From Pseudomonadota bacterium (GTDB lineage: Bacteria > Pseudomonadota > Alphaproteobacteria > JACQOE01): a DNA stretch of 32,318 bases. The DNA lies in the NCBI GenBank assembly GCA_016202695.1, contig JACQOE010000002.1:1-32318 (forward strand), in the 5' to 3' direction. The translations under genes were made by a program, and so were the position numbers. Shown here in pieces: positions 7,605 to 15,480 of the stretch (the stretch's first letter is position 1; every line of letters starts with the position of its first letter). The notes beneath the pieces are model-generated. The model saw only the letters and a list, made by a program, of their open reading frames with translations. It was not told where the DNA came from and made no database searches.

Positions 7605-8387
7605 TCAGCGCCCGGCGATGCCGCGGAGCGTCTTCACCATTCCGCCGCCGATGTTCAGGATCATCGCCACGTCGTTGGCGTAGGGCACCCACTGCCAGCC
7701 GCGGGCGATCCATTTCCGCGCCATCTCCTCGTTCTGCACGCTGGAGCCGGCGAACTTGCCGCACTTCCTGGCCGCCGCGAGGGCCTTGAGGTGGGCCTCC
7801 TCGAGCCTGGGGTGGTCCATCTGGCCGGGGGCGCCGATGTCCTGGGTGTAGTCGTCGGGGCCGACCATCAGGCCGTCGATCCCGTCGACGGCGGCGATGG
7901 CCTCGACGTTGCCGAGCCCCTTCTCGGTCTCGATCATGGCGATGAGGAGGGTGTTGTCGTTGAGGAACGCGACCGTCTCGGCCGGCTTTCCGGGCTTGTA
8001 GTCGGTCGCCGGCAGGCGGAGATTCATCGGCCGGCTGCCCTTGGGCCAGTACTTGGTCTGGCGGACGATCCGCTCCGCCTCCTCGGCGGTCTCGACATTG
8101 GGGAGCAGGAGCCCCATCGCCCCGGCGTCCAGCGGCCGGGTGAGGTCGTGCGCCTTGGCGATCCCGGGCGGACGGACGATGGGGGCGAGCCCGTTGTCGC
8201 GCGCGACCATGGTGAGGAGCCCCACCGTCTCCATGTCGAAGTCGCTGTGCTCCATCTCGATCAGCACGAAGTCGAAGCCGCAGGCGGCCAGAACCTTGAT
8301 CATGCGCGGATGGCGGGCCATCAGCACCCAGGTCCCGAACACCGGCTTGCCGGCGGCGAGGATCTTCTTGAGCGGGTTCTCCTTCAT
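7605..8387 (-). CDS. HpcH/HpaI-family aldolase
   Basis: A 260-residue class II (metal-dependent) pyruvate-type aldolase of the HpcH/HpaI family, which cleaves 4-hydroxy-2-oxo acids to pyruvate plus an aldehyde or runs the reverse. The family's residues are visible: 'IEMEHSDF' (His47), 'PIVRPPG' (Arg72), 'MIETEKGLGN' with metal ligand Glu153 and 'GPDDYTQDIGAPG' with the second metal ligand, Asp178 or Asp179. The barrel is of normal length. The ATG at 8387 is preceded by GGGAAGGG, which fixes the start against a much longer open frame that runs antisense-like into the dehydrogenase gene. The context (dehydrogenase upstream, cupin downstream) suggests it handles an oxo or hydroxy acid made in the same pathway. 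Substrate unknown. Confidence 0.87.
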   Translation of the reverse strand: MKENPLKKILAAGKPVFGTWVLMARHPRMIKVLAACGFDFVLIEMEHSDFDMETVGLLTMVARDNGLAPIVRPPGIAKAHDLTRPLDAGAMGLLLPNVETAEEAERIVRQTKYWPKGSRPMNLRLPATDYKPGKPAETVAFLNDNTLLIAMIETEKGLGNVEAIAAVDGIDGLMVGPDDYTQDIGAPGQMDHPRLEEAHLKALAAARKCGKFAGSSVQNEEMARKWIARGWQWVPYANDVAMILNIGGGMVKTLRGIAGR

Positions 8388-8415
8388 TTCCCTTCCCTTT
8401 CGACGATGGCGGACG

Positions 8416-9396
8416 TCACGCCGGGATGCGCCGGCGCTCCCAGACCTGCGGGTTGATGAGGTGGGGGGGCCTGCGCCCCTCGACCACGTCCTTGATCTGA
8501 TCGGCGAGCTGGGCCGCCGTCCGCTCCAGGCACTCGACGGTCGAGCCCGCGGCGTGCGGCGCCAGCACGACGTTGTCGAGATGCAGGAGCGGATGGTCGG
8601 GCGGCATCGACTCGCTGACGTAGACGTCGAGGCCGGCGCCGGCGATCCGCTTCTCCTTGAGGGCCTCAATCAGCGCCGCCTCGTCGACGCAGGGCCCGCG
8701 GGCGTTGTTGACGAGGATGGCGTCGGGCTTCATCAGCGCGATCATATCGCGGCTCACCAGCCCGCGGGTCTCGGGCGTGAGCTGGGTGTGGAGCGCGATC
8801 ACGTCGGCCTCGCGCATCAGCTCGGCCAGGGTCGCGCACTTGCGCACGCCCAGGCCGGCGAGCTCGGCCTCGTCCTCGGGCGGCGAGTAGGCGATCACGG
8901 TCATCTCGAAGGCGGCCTGGCACATCTGGGCGGTGCGCCGGCCGATGCGGCCGAAGCCGATGATGCCGAGCGTCTTCTTCCACAGCTCGTGCTGGGTGAG
9001 CTGGAAGCGCGACTTGAAGTTGCCGCCCTTGACCTCGCGGTCGAAGCGGGCGAGCTGGCGATGGACGGCGAACATCAGGCCGATCGCCTGCTCGGCCACC
9101 GACTGAATGTTGGTGTAGGGGGTGAAGACGATGGGGAGCCCGATCTCGTTGGCGTAGGCCACGTCCACCGGGTCGACCCCGATCCCGTGGTTGCCGAAGA
9201 CCAGCATCTTCTTCGCCGCCTGCATCGCCTTGCGGTTGAGGCCGGCGTTGCGCGAGATGCAGGCGACGGCGCCGCCGATCTCCCTGGCGACGGTGTCCAT
9301 GTCGGGGGCCGAGGCCATGCGCGGCTCGATCCCGTACTCCTTCAGCATCTTGAAGCCGATCTCGTGGATCGGCTGCACGATCAGGCAGTAGCTCAT
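8416..9396 (-). CDS. D-isomer-specific 2-hydroxyacid dehydrogenase
   Basis: A 326-residue NAD-dependent oxidoreductase of the phosphoglycerate dehydrogenase / glyoxylate reductase superfamily. The Rossmann motif is 'LGIIGFGRIGRR' (glycines at about 147-152), followed by the signature 'VNNARGPCVDEAALIEAL' with catalytic Arg233, a Glu in 'DVYVSESMPP' (about 262) and the catalytic His281 in 'APHAAGST'. It should interconvert a 2-hydroxy acid and a 2-oxo acid; the substrate is not evident. It lacks the C-terminal ACT domain of long serine-pathway enzymes. Its ATG overlaps the stop of the creatininase-family gene (ATGA), and the HpcH aldolase follows 28 bases downstream, so a coupled catabolic operon is clear. 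Confidence 0.88.
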   Translation of the reverse strand: MSYCLIVQPIHEIGFKMLKEYGIEPRMASAPDMDTVAREIGGAVACISRNAGLNRKAMQAAKKMLVFGNHGIGVDPVDVAYANEIGLPIVFTPYTNIQSVAEQAIGLMFAVHRQLARFDREVKGGNFKSRFQLTQHELWKKTLGIIGFGRIGRRTAQMCQAAFEMTVIAYSPPEDEAELAGLGVRKCATLAELMREADVIALHTQLTPETRGLVSRDMIALMKPDAILVNNARGPCVDEAALIEALKEKRIAGAGLDVYVSESMPPDHPLLHLDNVVLAPHAAGSTVECLERTAAQLADQIKDVVEGRRPPHLINPQVWERRRIPA

Positions 9397-10196
9397 CGCC
9401 TGGCCCCGCGGCGGGGGGTCTTGGCGAGGCGGGTCCTGGAGAAGGCGGTGGCGGCGTCGGCCACGTAGGCGACCACGTCCTCGAAAATTTTCTTCCCCAT
9501 CTCGGGCGTGGCATGGGTGGGATCCCCGGTCGAGCCCATCGGGTTGTAGTCCTCCTGGTTCACGTAGAGGCCGATCGACGAGCCCTTGTACTTGGCCCGC
9601 GCCGAGCTCAGCACCTCGAATCCGTTACCGAGCGGCTTCGGCTTGCCGATCCGCGCCGCCTTCAAGTCTACCAGGCCGGGGGCGATATGGAGGATCATCG
9701 AGGTGGTACGCTCCGAGCCGTGGGCGTAGGGCGAAACCTTGGTCGCCACCGGCGCGTCCGACACCTCGCGCATGAGCTGGAAGCAGTCGCAGTGGGCGAA
9801 GAGGGCGTCGGCGTAGCGCTCGCGCAACGCCCGCGCCACCGCCTCGATCGGGGCGAGGCTCCCGAAGTGGATGTTGACGAAGAAGACATGCCGGAAGCCC
9901 TGGCGCACGAGCCCCTCGCAGATGTCGCGAAGCTGGCCGGTGTAGCTCTCGAGCCCGGCCGAGAGCACCCCCGGATAGTGACGGAAGAGGTGGGCGTAGT
10001 TGACGGGCAGCGCCGGCGTGACCGCGAAGCCGGTGCGCTCGCCGGCGGCGGTGGCGACCGCATCCACGATCAGGGTCTCGGCGCCCATCGGCAGGTGCGG
10101 CCCCTGCTGCTCGCAGGAGCCGAGCGGAATGAGGATCGTGTCGTTCTTCTTCAGGTAACGGGCGACGGCCGTGTAGGGCACGCGATCGATACGCAT
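9393..10196 (-). CDS. creatininase-family protein with altered metal ligands
   Basis: A 267-residue protein of the creatinine amidohydrolase superfamily, whose members are metal-dependent amidases acting on cyclic or small amides. The family's first motif is present as 'PLGSCEQQGPHLPMGAET' (about residues 24-41), 'FVNIHFGS' (about 106-113) replaces the usual NGHGGN, and 'HGSERTTSMIL' stands for the HAGexETS segment. Compared with creatininase, the histidine of EQH is Gln31 and the aspartate of the LGTD segment is Glu40; Glu29 and His110 are kept. The activity may therefore be changed. It is the first gene of the six-gene minus-strand operon, with GGGGAGA upstream of its ATG, and diverges from an ABC importer. 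Confidence 0.82.
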   Translation of the reverse strand: MRIDRVPYTAVARYLKKNDTILIPLGSCEQQGPHLPMGAETLIVDAVATAAGERTGFAVTPALPVNYAHLFRHYPGVLSAGLESYTGQLRDICEGLVRQGFRHVFFVNIHFGSLAPIEAVARALRERYADALFAHCDCFQLMREVSDAPVATKVSPYAHGSERTTSMILHIAPGLVDLKAARIGKPKPLGNGFEVLSSARAKYKGSSIGLYVNQEDYNPMGSTGDPTHATPEMGKKIFEDVVAYVADAATAFSRTRLAKTPRRGARR

Positions 10197-10477
10197 CTCG
10201 GCTGCTCTCCCCTTTTTCCGACCCGAAACCGGCGGCGGGCCGGACCCGCCCTAAGGTGTAGCCCGCCGGCCCCGGGAATTCCAGGCGGATTTCCGTCGCC
10301 GGGATCGCGATGGCGCGGGACCGCGACCGCGCGGGGCGCCCGCCTCGGCGCCGCAATAAGGACTCGTCAGCCGCGCAAGGCTCCCCCTATACTGTCCGCG
10401 GCCCGGCCCCCAACCGATTGAGAAACAAGGGCCGCAAAGCAGGGGTCGGGCGGGCTCACGGCACGGGAGGTTAGCCA
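10197..10477. promoter_or_regulatory. divergent intergenic control region
   Basis: These 281 bases separate two divergent operons: the creatininase-to-aldolase operon on the minus strand and the ABC importer operon on the plus strand. Both promoters must lie here or nearby. The ribosome binding site for the importer gene (gggagg, 10465-10470) is clear. I see no certain -35/-10 pair or operator, and no regulator gene is adjacent. The arrangement suggests joint control of uptake and breakdown. Confidence 0.5.
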
Positions 10478-11491
10478 ATGAGACTCATCCGTTTCGGACG
10501 TCGGCGCCGCGCGATCGCGACCGCCGGAATTGTCGTCGCCGGCCTCGGGTTCGCCGCGGCCGCGCCGTCGTTTGCCGCCGACAAGGTCCATTTCCAGACC
10601 GACTGGATCCCCTCCGGCGAACACGCCATGTACTACGGCGGCTGGGACAAGGGCTTCTGGAAGGAACAGGGCATCGACATCAACATCACCCGCGGCTACG
10701 GCTCGGGCGACACGGTGACCAAGATCGCCGGCAAGGCCGCCGATTTCGGCGTCGCCGACATCGGCGCGGTGTTCACGGCGCGGGCGCGCACGGGAACCCC
10801 GGTCAAGACCATCATGACGCTCTACACCCACTCGCCGCACTCGCTGTTCGTGCTCAAGAGCTCGGGCATCACCAACTTCAAGGGGCTCGAGGGCAAGAAG
10901 ATCGGCATCACCCCCGGCAACAGCCACCGGGTCTACTTCCCGAAGGTGGCCGAGAAGGCCGGGACCGATCCCAACAAGATCGTCTGGGTCAACACCGACG
11001 GCGCGGCGATGGCGGCCCTCCTGATCGCCAAGCGGCTCGACGCCGCCCCCTTCTATTCGATCCATCACTACTACCAGAACAAGGCGGCGCAGAAGGCGGG
11101 CGAGGAGATCGTTGTGCTGCCGTTCGTCGAGGTCGGGTTCGCGATCTACGCCGCCTCGATCATCGCCAACGACGACATGATCAAGGGCAATCCCGACCTC
11201 GTGCGGCGGTTCCTCAAGGCGGTGGAGAACGCCTTCAAATGGGCAAAGGCGAACCCCGAGGAAACCTGCCAGATGCACGTCAAGCGCGTGCCCGAGGTGG
11301 CCTTCGACGACTGCATGGGCAGCGTCAAGGCGACGCTGGGCTTCGTCTTCACCGACAGCGCGAACAAGTTCGGGTTCGGCAAGTACGACCCCGAGCGGCT
11401 CAAGTTCACCTGGGAAGCGGTGGCCGAATCGCAGGGCATCGACCCCAAGTGGGACCACAAGCAGGCGATCGACGTGAGCCTCGTGCCCTAG
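10478..11491 (+). CDS. ABC transporter substrate-binding protein, NMT1/SsuA-like
   Basis: A 337-residue periplasmic binding protein of the NMT1/THI5 (nitrate, sulfonate, taurine, pyrimidine) group. A twin-arginine-like basic start is followed by a hydrophobic stretch and an AxA site ('APSFAADKV', cleavage near residue 33), giving an exported mature protein. The fold features are the opening 'HFQTDWIPSGEHAMYYGGWD', typical of THI5-like binders, then 'ADFGVADIGAVF' and 'GLEGKKIGITPG'. Ligands in this group include thiamine pyrimidine precursors, sulfonates and aromatic compounds; the ligand here is unknown. The ATG at 10478 has GGGAGG seven bases upstream. It heads an operon with ATPase, permease and an amidohydrolase, which suggests an N-containing cyclic ligand. 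Confidence 0.88.
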   Translation: MRLIRFGRRRRAIATAGIVVAGLGFAAAAPSFAADKVHFQTDWIPSGEHAMYYGGWDKGFWKEQGIDINITRGYGSGDTVTKIAGKAADFGVADIGAVFTARARTGTPVKTIMTLYTHSPHSLFVLKSSGITNFKGLEGKKIGITPGNSHRVYFPKVAEKAGTDPNKIVWVNTDGAAMAALLIAKRLDAAPFYSIHHYYQNKAAQKAGEEIVVLPFVEVGFAIYAASIIANDDMIKGNPDLVRRFLKAVENAFKWAKANPEETCQMHVKRVPEVAFDDCMGSVKATLGFVFTDSANKFGFGKYDPERLKFTWEAVAESQGIDPKWDHKQAIDVSLVP

Positions 11492-11503
11492 GCCGAGCCG
11501 GCA

Positions 11504-11535
11504 GGGGGAGGGGCCGCAGGCGCGCCCCTTCCCCC
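11504..11535 (+). terminator. GC-rich hairpin between binding protein and ATPase genes
   Basis: A near-perfect inverted repeat (GGGGGAGGGGC pairing with GCCCCTTCCCCC, one bulge) lies just after the binding protein stop and before the ATPase gene. No U-run follows. In ABC operons such hairpins often partly stop transcription or protect the 3' end so that more binding protein is made than membrane components; that role is inferred here. Confidence 0.45.
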
Positions 11536-11576
11536 GCCCCGTTCCGCACGTCCCCACAGCCGCCGGCCGCCGCGCC

Positions 11577-12356
11577 ATGATCGAGATCGACAAGCTCTCC
11601 AAGGTCTTCCAGTCGCAGGACGGCGAAGACGTCGTGGCGGTGCGCAATTTCTCGGTCGCCATCGCCAAGAACGAATTCGTCAGCCTCGTCGGCCCGTCGG
11701 GCTGCGGCAAGTCGACGATGCTGCGCCTCGTGGCCGGCCTCATCCCGCCGACCGTGGGGACGATCCTGATCGAGGGGGTGCCGGTAAGAGAGCCCCGCCA
11801 GGACACCGGCATCGTGTTCCAGAGCCCGACGCTCCTTCCCTGGGCGACGGTGGCGGACAACGTGCTCTTCCCGCTCAAGATGATGCACCAGATGGCGGTC
11901 GACAGCCTGGACAAGGCCAACGCGCTCCTCGGCCTGGTCGGGCTCGCCGGCTTCGAGAAGAAGTATCCGCGCGAGCTCTCGGGCGGGATGCAGCAGCGCG
12001 CGGCCATCTGCCGGGCGCTGATCCACGATCCCGGCATCCTGCTGATGGACGAGCCCTTCGGCGCGCTCGACGCGCTCACCCGCGAGGAGATGAGCCTGGA
12101 GCTCTTGCGCATCTGGACCGAGCAGCCGAAGACCATCCTGTTCGTCACCCACTCCATCCCCGAGGCGGTGCTGCTCTCGGACCGCGTGATCGTGATGTCG
12201 GCCCGGCCGGGAGAGATCGTCGAGATCGTGGAGGTGCCGCTGCCGCGGCCGCGGAGTTTTGCAGTGGAGGCCCGCAGTGAGTTCCAAGACTGCGCTCAGC
12301 ACATCCGAAAGCTTATCTTCGGCGCCCGCGACGAGCACGACGGCGCGCCGTCGTAG
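11577..12356 (+). CDS. ABC transporter ATP-binding protein, nitrate/sulfonate type
   Basis: A 259-residue ABC ATPase. Walker A is 'GPSGCGKST' (39-47), the Q-loop 'IVFQSPTLLPW' (79-89), the signature 'LSGGMQQR' (134-141), Walker B 'ILLMDEPFGALD' (154-165) and the switch histidine in 'FVTHS' (His192). It belongs to the SsuB/TauB subgroup and powers import of the ligand captured by the upstream binding protein, working as a dimer on the cytoplasmic face of the permease. The start ATG at 11577 has no obvious Shine-Dalgarno. The 3' end overlaps the permease gene by 80 bases, an unusually long overlap, but the permease start there has a good ribosome binding site inside the ATPase gene. Confidence 0.93.
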   Translation: MIEIDKLSKVFQSQDGEDVVAVRNFSVAIAKNEFVSLVGPSGCGKSTMLRLVAGLIPPTVGTILIEGVPVREPRQDTGIVFQSPTLLPWATVADNVLFPLKMMHQMAVDSLDKANALLGLVGLAGFEKKYPRELSGGMQQRAAICRALIHDPGILLMDEPFGALDALTREEMSLELLRIWTEQPKTILFVTHSIPEAVLLSDRVIVMSARPGEIVEIVEVPLPRPRSFAVEARSEFQDCAQHIRKLIFGARDEHDGAPS

Positions 12357-13140
12357 GCTCAGACGCCTGTGGCTGGCGGGGCGCGACATCCTGCTCCCCG
12401 CCGTCGTGCTGGTGGTCCTGATCGGGGTGTGGGAGGGCGCGGTCGATCTTTTCCGGATCCCCGTCTACCTGCTCCCCGCGCCGTCGGCGATCTGGAGCGA
12501 CAGCGTCGCCATCGCCGGGACCGTCGCCGGGCACACGGCGGCGACGCTGCACACGGTGCTGGTGGGCTTTGTCGTCTCCTTCGCGATCAGCCTGCCGCTG
12601 GCGGTGCTGCTCACCTCCTCGCCCTACGTCTCGAACGCGCTCTATCCGCTGATCGTGCTCACCCAGTCGATCCCCAAGATCGCGCTCGCCCCGATCCTGA
12701 TCGTGATCCTGGGCGCGAACGAGCTGCCGCGGATCGTCATCACCTTCCTCGTCGCCTTCTTCCCGCTGGTGATCGCCATCGCCACCGGCATGCTGACCGT
12801 GCCGCCCGAGCTGATCGAGCTCGGGCGCTCCTACAAGGCGTCCCGGCTGCAGGAGCTCTACCGCATCCGGCTGCCCTACGCGGTTCCCTTCATCTTCGGC
12901 GGGCTCAAGGTCGCGATCGCGCTGGCGGTGGTGGGCGCGGTGGTGGCCGAGTTCGTCAACGCCGACAAGGGCCTGGGCTACCTGATCATCACCGCCACCG
13001 CGTTCTTCCAGGTGCCGGTCGCCTTCGGGGCGCTGATCCTCTTATCGGTGATGGGGATCGTGCTGTTCCAGGCGGTGGTGATCATCGAGCGCGTCTTCTT
13101 CCCGTGGTCGGCGGTGAACCAGGAGGCGGTGATCGTCTGA
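12277..13140 (+). CDS. ABC transporter permease, nitrate/sulfonate type
   Basis: A 287-residue inner-membrane permease of the BPD_transp_1 family with about six transmembrane segments ('LLPAVVLVVLIGVWEGAVDL', 'VGFVVSFAISLPLAVLL' and others). The EAA loop that contacts the ATPase is 'ELIELGRSYKASRLQELYRI' followed by 'RLPYAVPFIFGG'. A basic, Ser/Thr-rich N-terminus of about 35 residues precedes the first helix. The GTG at 12277 has GGAGG with a six-base spacer, which is better than the in-frame TTG at 12259. The gene therefore begins within the end of the ATPase gene. It completes the importer with the preceding two genes. Confidence 0.9.
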   Translation: MSSKTALSTSESLSSAPATSTTARRRRLRRLWLAGRDILLPAVVLVVLIGVWEGAVDLFRIPVYLLPAPSAIWSDSVAIAGTVAGHTAATLHTVLVGFVVSFAISLPLAVLLTSSPYVSNALYPLIVLTQSIPKIALAPILIVILGANELPRIVITFLVAFFPLVIAIATGMLTVPPELIELGRSYKASRLQELYRIRLPYAVPFIFGGLKVAIALAVVGAVVAEFVNADKGLGYLIITATAFFQVPVAFGALILLSVMGIVLFQAVVIIERVFFPWSAVNQEAVIV

Positions 13141-13187
13141 GCGCCCGCGCCGCCGGCCGCGGCTCCGGGGAAAGGGAGAGTCTGGCG

Positions 13188-14693
13188 ATGATGCAGGTGA
13201 TCCGAGGCGGGCGGCTGCTCGACATCGACGCCCACCGGGCCGATCCGGCCGACATCCTGATCGAGGGCGACACCATTCGCGAGGTCGGCCGCCCCGGGCT
13301 CAAGGCCCCGGACGGCGCGCGGGCGATCGACGCCGCCGGGCGGTTGCTGATGCCCGGCCTCGCCAACGCCCACACCCACTGCCACGGCAACCTCGCCAAG
13401 GGCATGGGCGACCGCTGGAACCTCGAGCTCCTGCTCAACGCCGGCCCGTGGACCAACGGCAACCGCAGCCTCGAGGACAAGCACCTGACCACGCTCATCG
13501 GCGCGGTCGAGATGGTGCGCAAGGGCTGCACCGCAGCCTACGACCTGACCTACGAGTTTCCCGGCCCCAGCCCCGAGGGGCTGGAGGCCATGGCCCGCGC
13601 CTATGCCGAGGTCGGCATGCGCGCGACGCTGGCGCCGATGATGGCGGACCGCAGCTTCTACGAGGCCATCCCGGGCCTCTATGCGGCGCTGCCCGAGGCC
13701 CTGCAGCGGGAGGTGGACAGGCTCCGGCTGGCGCCCTACGAGGCGAGCCTCGCCGCCTGCGAGACGGTGCTCAAGGGCTGGAGGTTCGACCGCGCCCAGC
13801 TGCGCCCGGCGCTCGCCCCGACCATCCCCCACCATTGCAGCGAGGAGTTCCTGATCGCCAGCCGCGACCTCGCGCGCGAGTACGACGTCGGGCTGCACAC
13901 CCATCTCCTCGAGTCGAAGGCGCAGGCGCTGACCGGGGTCAGGCTCTACGGCCGGACGCTCTGCTCCTACATGGACGGGCTCGAGTACCTCGGCCCCGAC
14001 TTCGTCGCCGCCCACGCCATCTGGCTCGACGACGACGACATCCGCCGGCTGGCCGATGCCGGCGCCTCGGTCGCCCACAACCCGGGCTCGAACGCGCGCC
14101 TCGGCAACGGCATCGCCGCCGCCCGGCGGATGCGCGACTTCGGCGTCAACGTCGGCATCGGCACCGACGGCGCTTCCTGCTCCGACAACCAGAACATGTT
14201 CGAGGCCATGCGCATCGCCTCCTTCGTCTCCCGCGTCCAGGAGCTGGACTACCGGCGCTGGCTCGCGACCGAGGAGGTGCTGAGGATGGCGACCGCGGGC
14301 AGCGCCCGGGCGCTCGGCTTCGAGGGGCTGATCGGCGAGATCAAGCCCGGGTTCAAGGCCGACATTGTGTTCCTCGACCTCTCGCGCATCAATTACGTGC
14401 CCTTGAACGACCCCACCAACCAGATCGTCCACGCCGAGGACGGGACCGGGGTCGAGAGCGTGATGATCGGCGGGCGCATGGTGGTGGAGAAAGGGCGGCT
14501 CACCACCGTCGACGAGGCGAAACTCGCGCGCGACGCCGAGGCGGCGGCGGCGCGGCTCAGGCAGGCGAACGCCGCCAACCGCGAGCTGGTCGGCAGGCTC
14601 GAGGACCTGGTCGGCACCTTCTGCGTCGGGCTTTCGCGCCAGCCCTATCACGTCGAGCGCCACGCCCTTTGCCACACCGGCCACGGCCGCTAG
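13188..14693 (+). CDS. metal-dependent amidohydrolase (cytosine/adenosine-type deaminase family)
   Basis: A 501-residue enzyme of the COG0402 amidohydrolase group, which includes guanine, cytosine, S-adenosylhomocysteine and methylthioadenosine deaminases and triazine hydrolases. The metal site is seen as 'LANAHTHCHGNL' (H62, H64), 'GLHTHLLES' (H237/H239 with E242), 'AAHAIWLD' (H276) and 'GIGTDGASCSDN' (D327). The first 55 and last about 120 residues form the small beta-sandwich composite domain. A C-terminal tail of about 60 residues beyond the usual end ('AEAAAARLRQANAANREL') is predicted helical. Two ATGs at 13188 and 13191 follow AAAGGGAG. It lies 47 bases after the permease gene, so it probably hydrolyses the imported compound or a product of it. 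Substrate not predictable. Confidence 0.87.
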   Translation: MMQVIRGGRLLDIDAHRADPADILIEGDTIREVGRPGLKAPDGARAIDAAGRLLMPGLANAHTHCHGNLAKGMGDRWNLELLLNAGPWTNGNRSLEDKHLTTLIGAVEMVRKGCTAAYDLTYEFPGPSPEGLEAMARAYAEVGMRATLAPMMADRSFYEAIPGLYAALPEALQREVDRLRLAPYEASLAACETVLKGWRFDRAQLRPALAPTIPHHCSEEFLIASRDLAREYDVGLHTHLLESKAQALTGVRLYGRTLCSYMDGLEYLGPDFVAAHAIWLDDDDIRRLADAGASVAHNPGSNARLGNGIAAARRMRDFGVNVGIGTDGASCSDNQNMFEAMRIASFVSRVQELDYRRWLATEEVLRMATAGSARALGFEGLIGEIKPGFKADIVFLDLSRINYVPLNDPTNQIVHAEDGTGVESVMIGGRMVVEKGRLTTVDEAKLARDAEAAAARLRQANAANRELVGRLEDLVGTFCVGLSRQPYHVERHALCHTGHGR

Positions 14694-14733
14694 GGTGCCG
14701 GCTCATTCGGAAGGTACGGCCCCGTGCTCATCT

Positions 14734-14818
14734 CGTCATGCCCGCGAAGGCGGGCATCCAGGAGTGCCGCGCGGGCTTTCCCCGCGGTCCCTGGACCCCC
14801 GCTTACGCGGGGGTGACG
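14734..14818. repeat. intergenic palindromic repeat element
   Basis: An 85-base element whose ends are inverted copies: it begins cgtcatgcccgcgaaggcg and ends cccccgcttacgcgggggtgacg. Each half is itself a hairpin (cccgcgaaggcggg on the left, cccccgcttacgcggggg on the right), with 'atccagga' and 'tccctgga' boundaries in the middle. This is the look of the REP-like short palindromic repeats common in alphaproteobacterial intergenic DNA. It lies just after the amidohydrolase gene, where it may also help end the transcript. I saw no second copy in the window. Confidence 0.75.
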
Positions 14819-14987
14819 GCAAGGGAGCGATCCACGCCGTGAACCTCTTGTTTGCGGCCCTGCACTAGCGCCGGCGCCGGCCCGCTCCCCGCGCCGGAGA
14901 GGGGCGCGGCGGCCGCCGGGCTGGACAGGAGCGCGCTTCGGCGGTTAACTCCTTCCAACCGAGGGTTGCCTCGCGAGCCGACGAACG

Positions 14988-15299
14988 ATGAAGACCGACA
15001 AGGCGAAAGAGACACCGGCGTCCGCGGACCCCAAGCGGACGCTGCGGCGGCTCCAGGGGTTGGCGGTCCTGGCCGGCAGCGTGCTGGGGCTGATCGCCGC
15101 GCTCCCCGACCTCTACCGCCTGACCGGCGAGCGCGAGCGCTGGGATTCGGCGCTGCTGGCCTTCGCCGTGCTCTACGGGCTGAGCGGGTTCCTGGTCGGC
15201 TGGGGGGCGGTGAGCATCGTCATCTGGGTGGCGCGGAGCTACTTCCGCAAGCGCTACCGCGACAGCATCGACCGCTTCCGCAAGCTCCGCGACCGCTGA
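14988..15299 (+). CDS. small two-helix membrane protein
   Basis: A 103-residue protein I do not recognise. It has a charged N-terminus, a first membrane segment at about residues 26-42 ('LAVLAGSVLGLIAALPDLY'), a short charged loop ('RLTGERERWDS') and a second membrane segment at about 55-82 ('LLAFAVLYGLSGFLVGW' and 'GAVSIVIWVARSYF'), ending in a strongly basic tail. The basic ends and loop charge suggest N-in, C-in topology. It stands alone between the palindromic repeat and the restriction-modification genes. The ribosome binding site before the ATG is weak. Codon composition matches the high-GC host rather than the restriction genes. Confidence 0.65.
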   Translation: MKTDKAKETPASADPKRTLRRLQGLAVLAGSVLGLIAALPDLYRLTGERERWDSALLAFAVLYGLSGFLVGWGAVSIVIWVARSYFRKRYRDSIDRFRKLRDR

Positions 15300-15480
15300 G
15301 CCGCGGGCGGGCGCACGCCTACCCCCCGCGCCCGTGGCCGGCGAATCCCTATTGCCTGGATCGGCCCTTTGTTCTATAAATGTTCCGACTCGCCCGAAGG
15401 TCCGTCTTGCCCATAATGTTGTTGGGCAGATTGGTATTAGCTGCTACATCTTGTAGGTTCTGTGGGTAGGGAGATGGGCG

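Noticed and set aside
12259-12276. TTG at 12259 as the permease start.
   Set aside because: The GTG at 12277 has a well-spaced GGAGG; the TTG does not.
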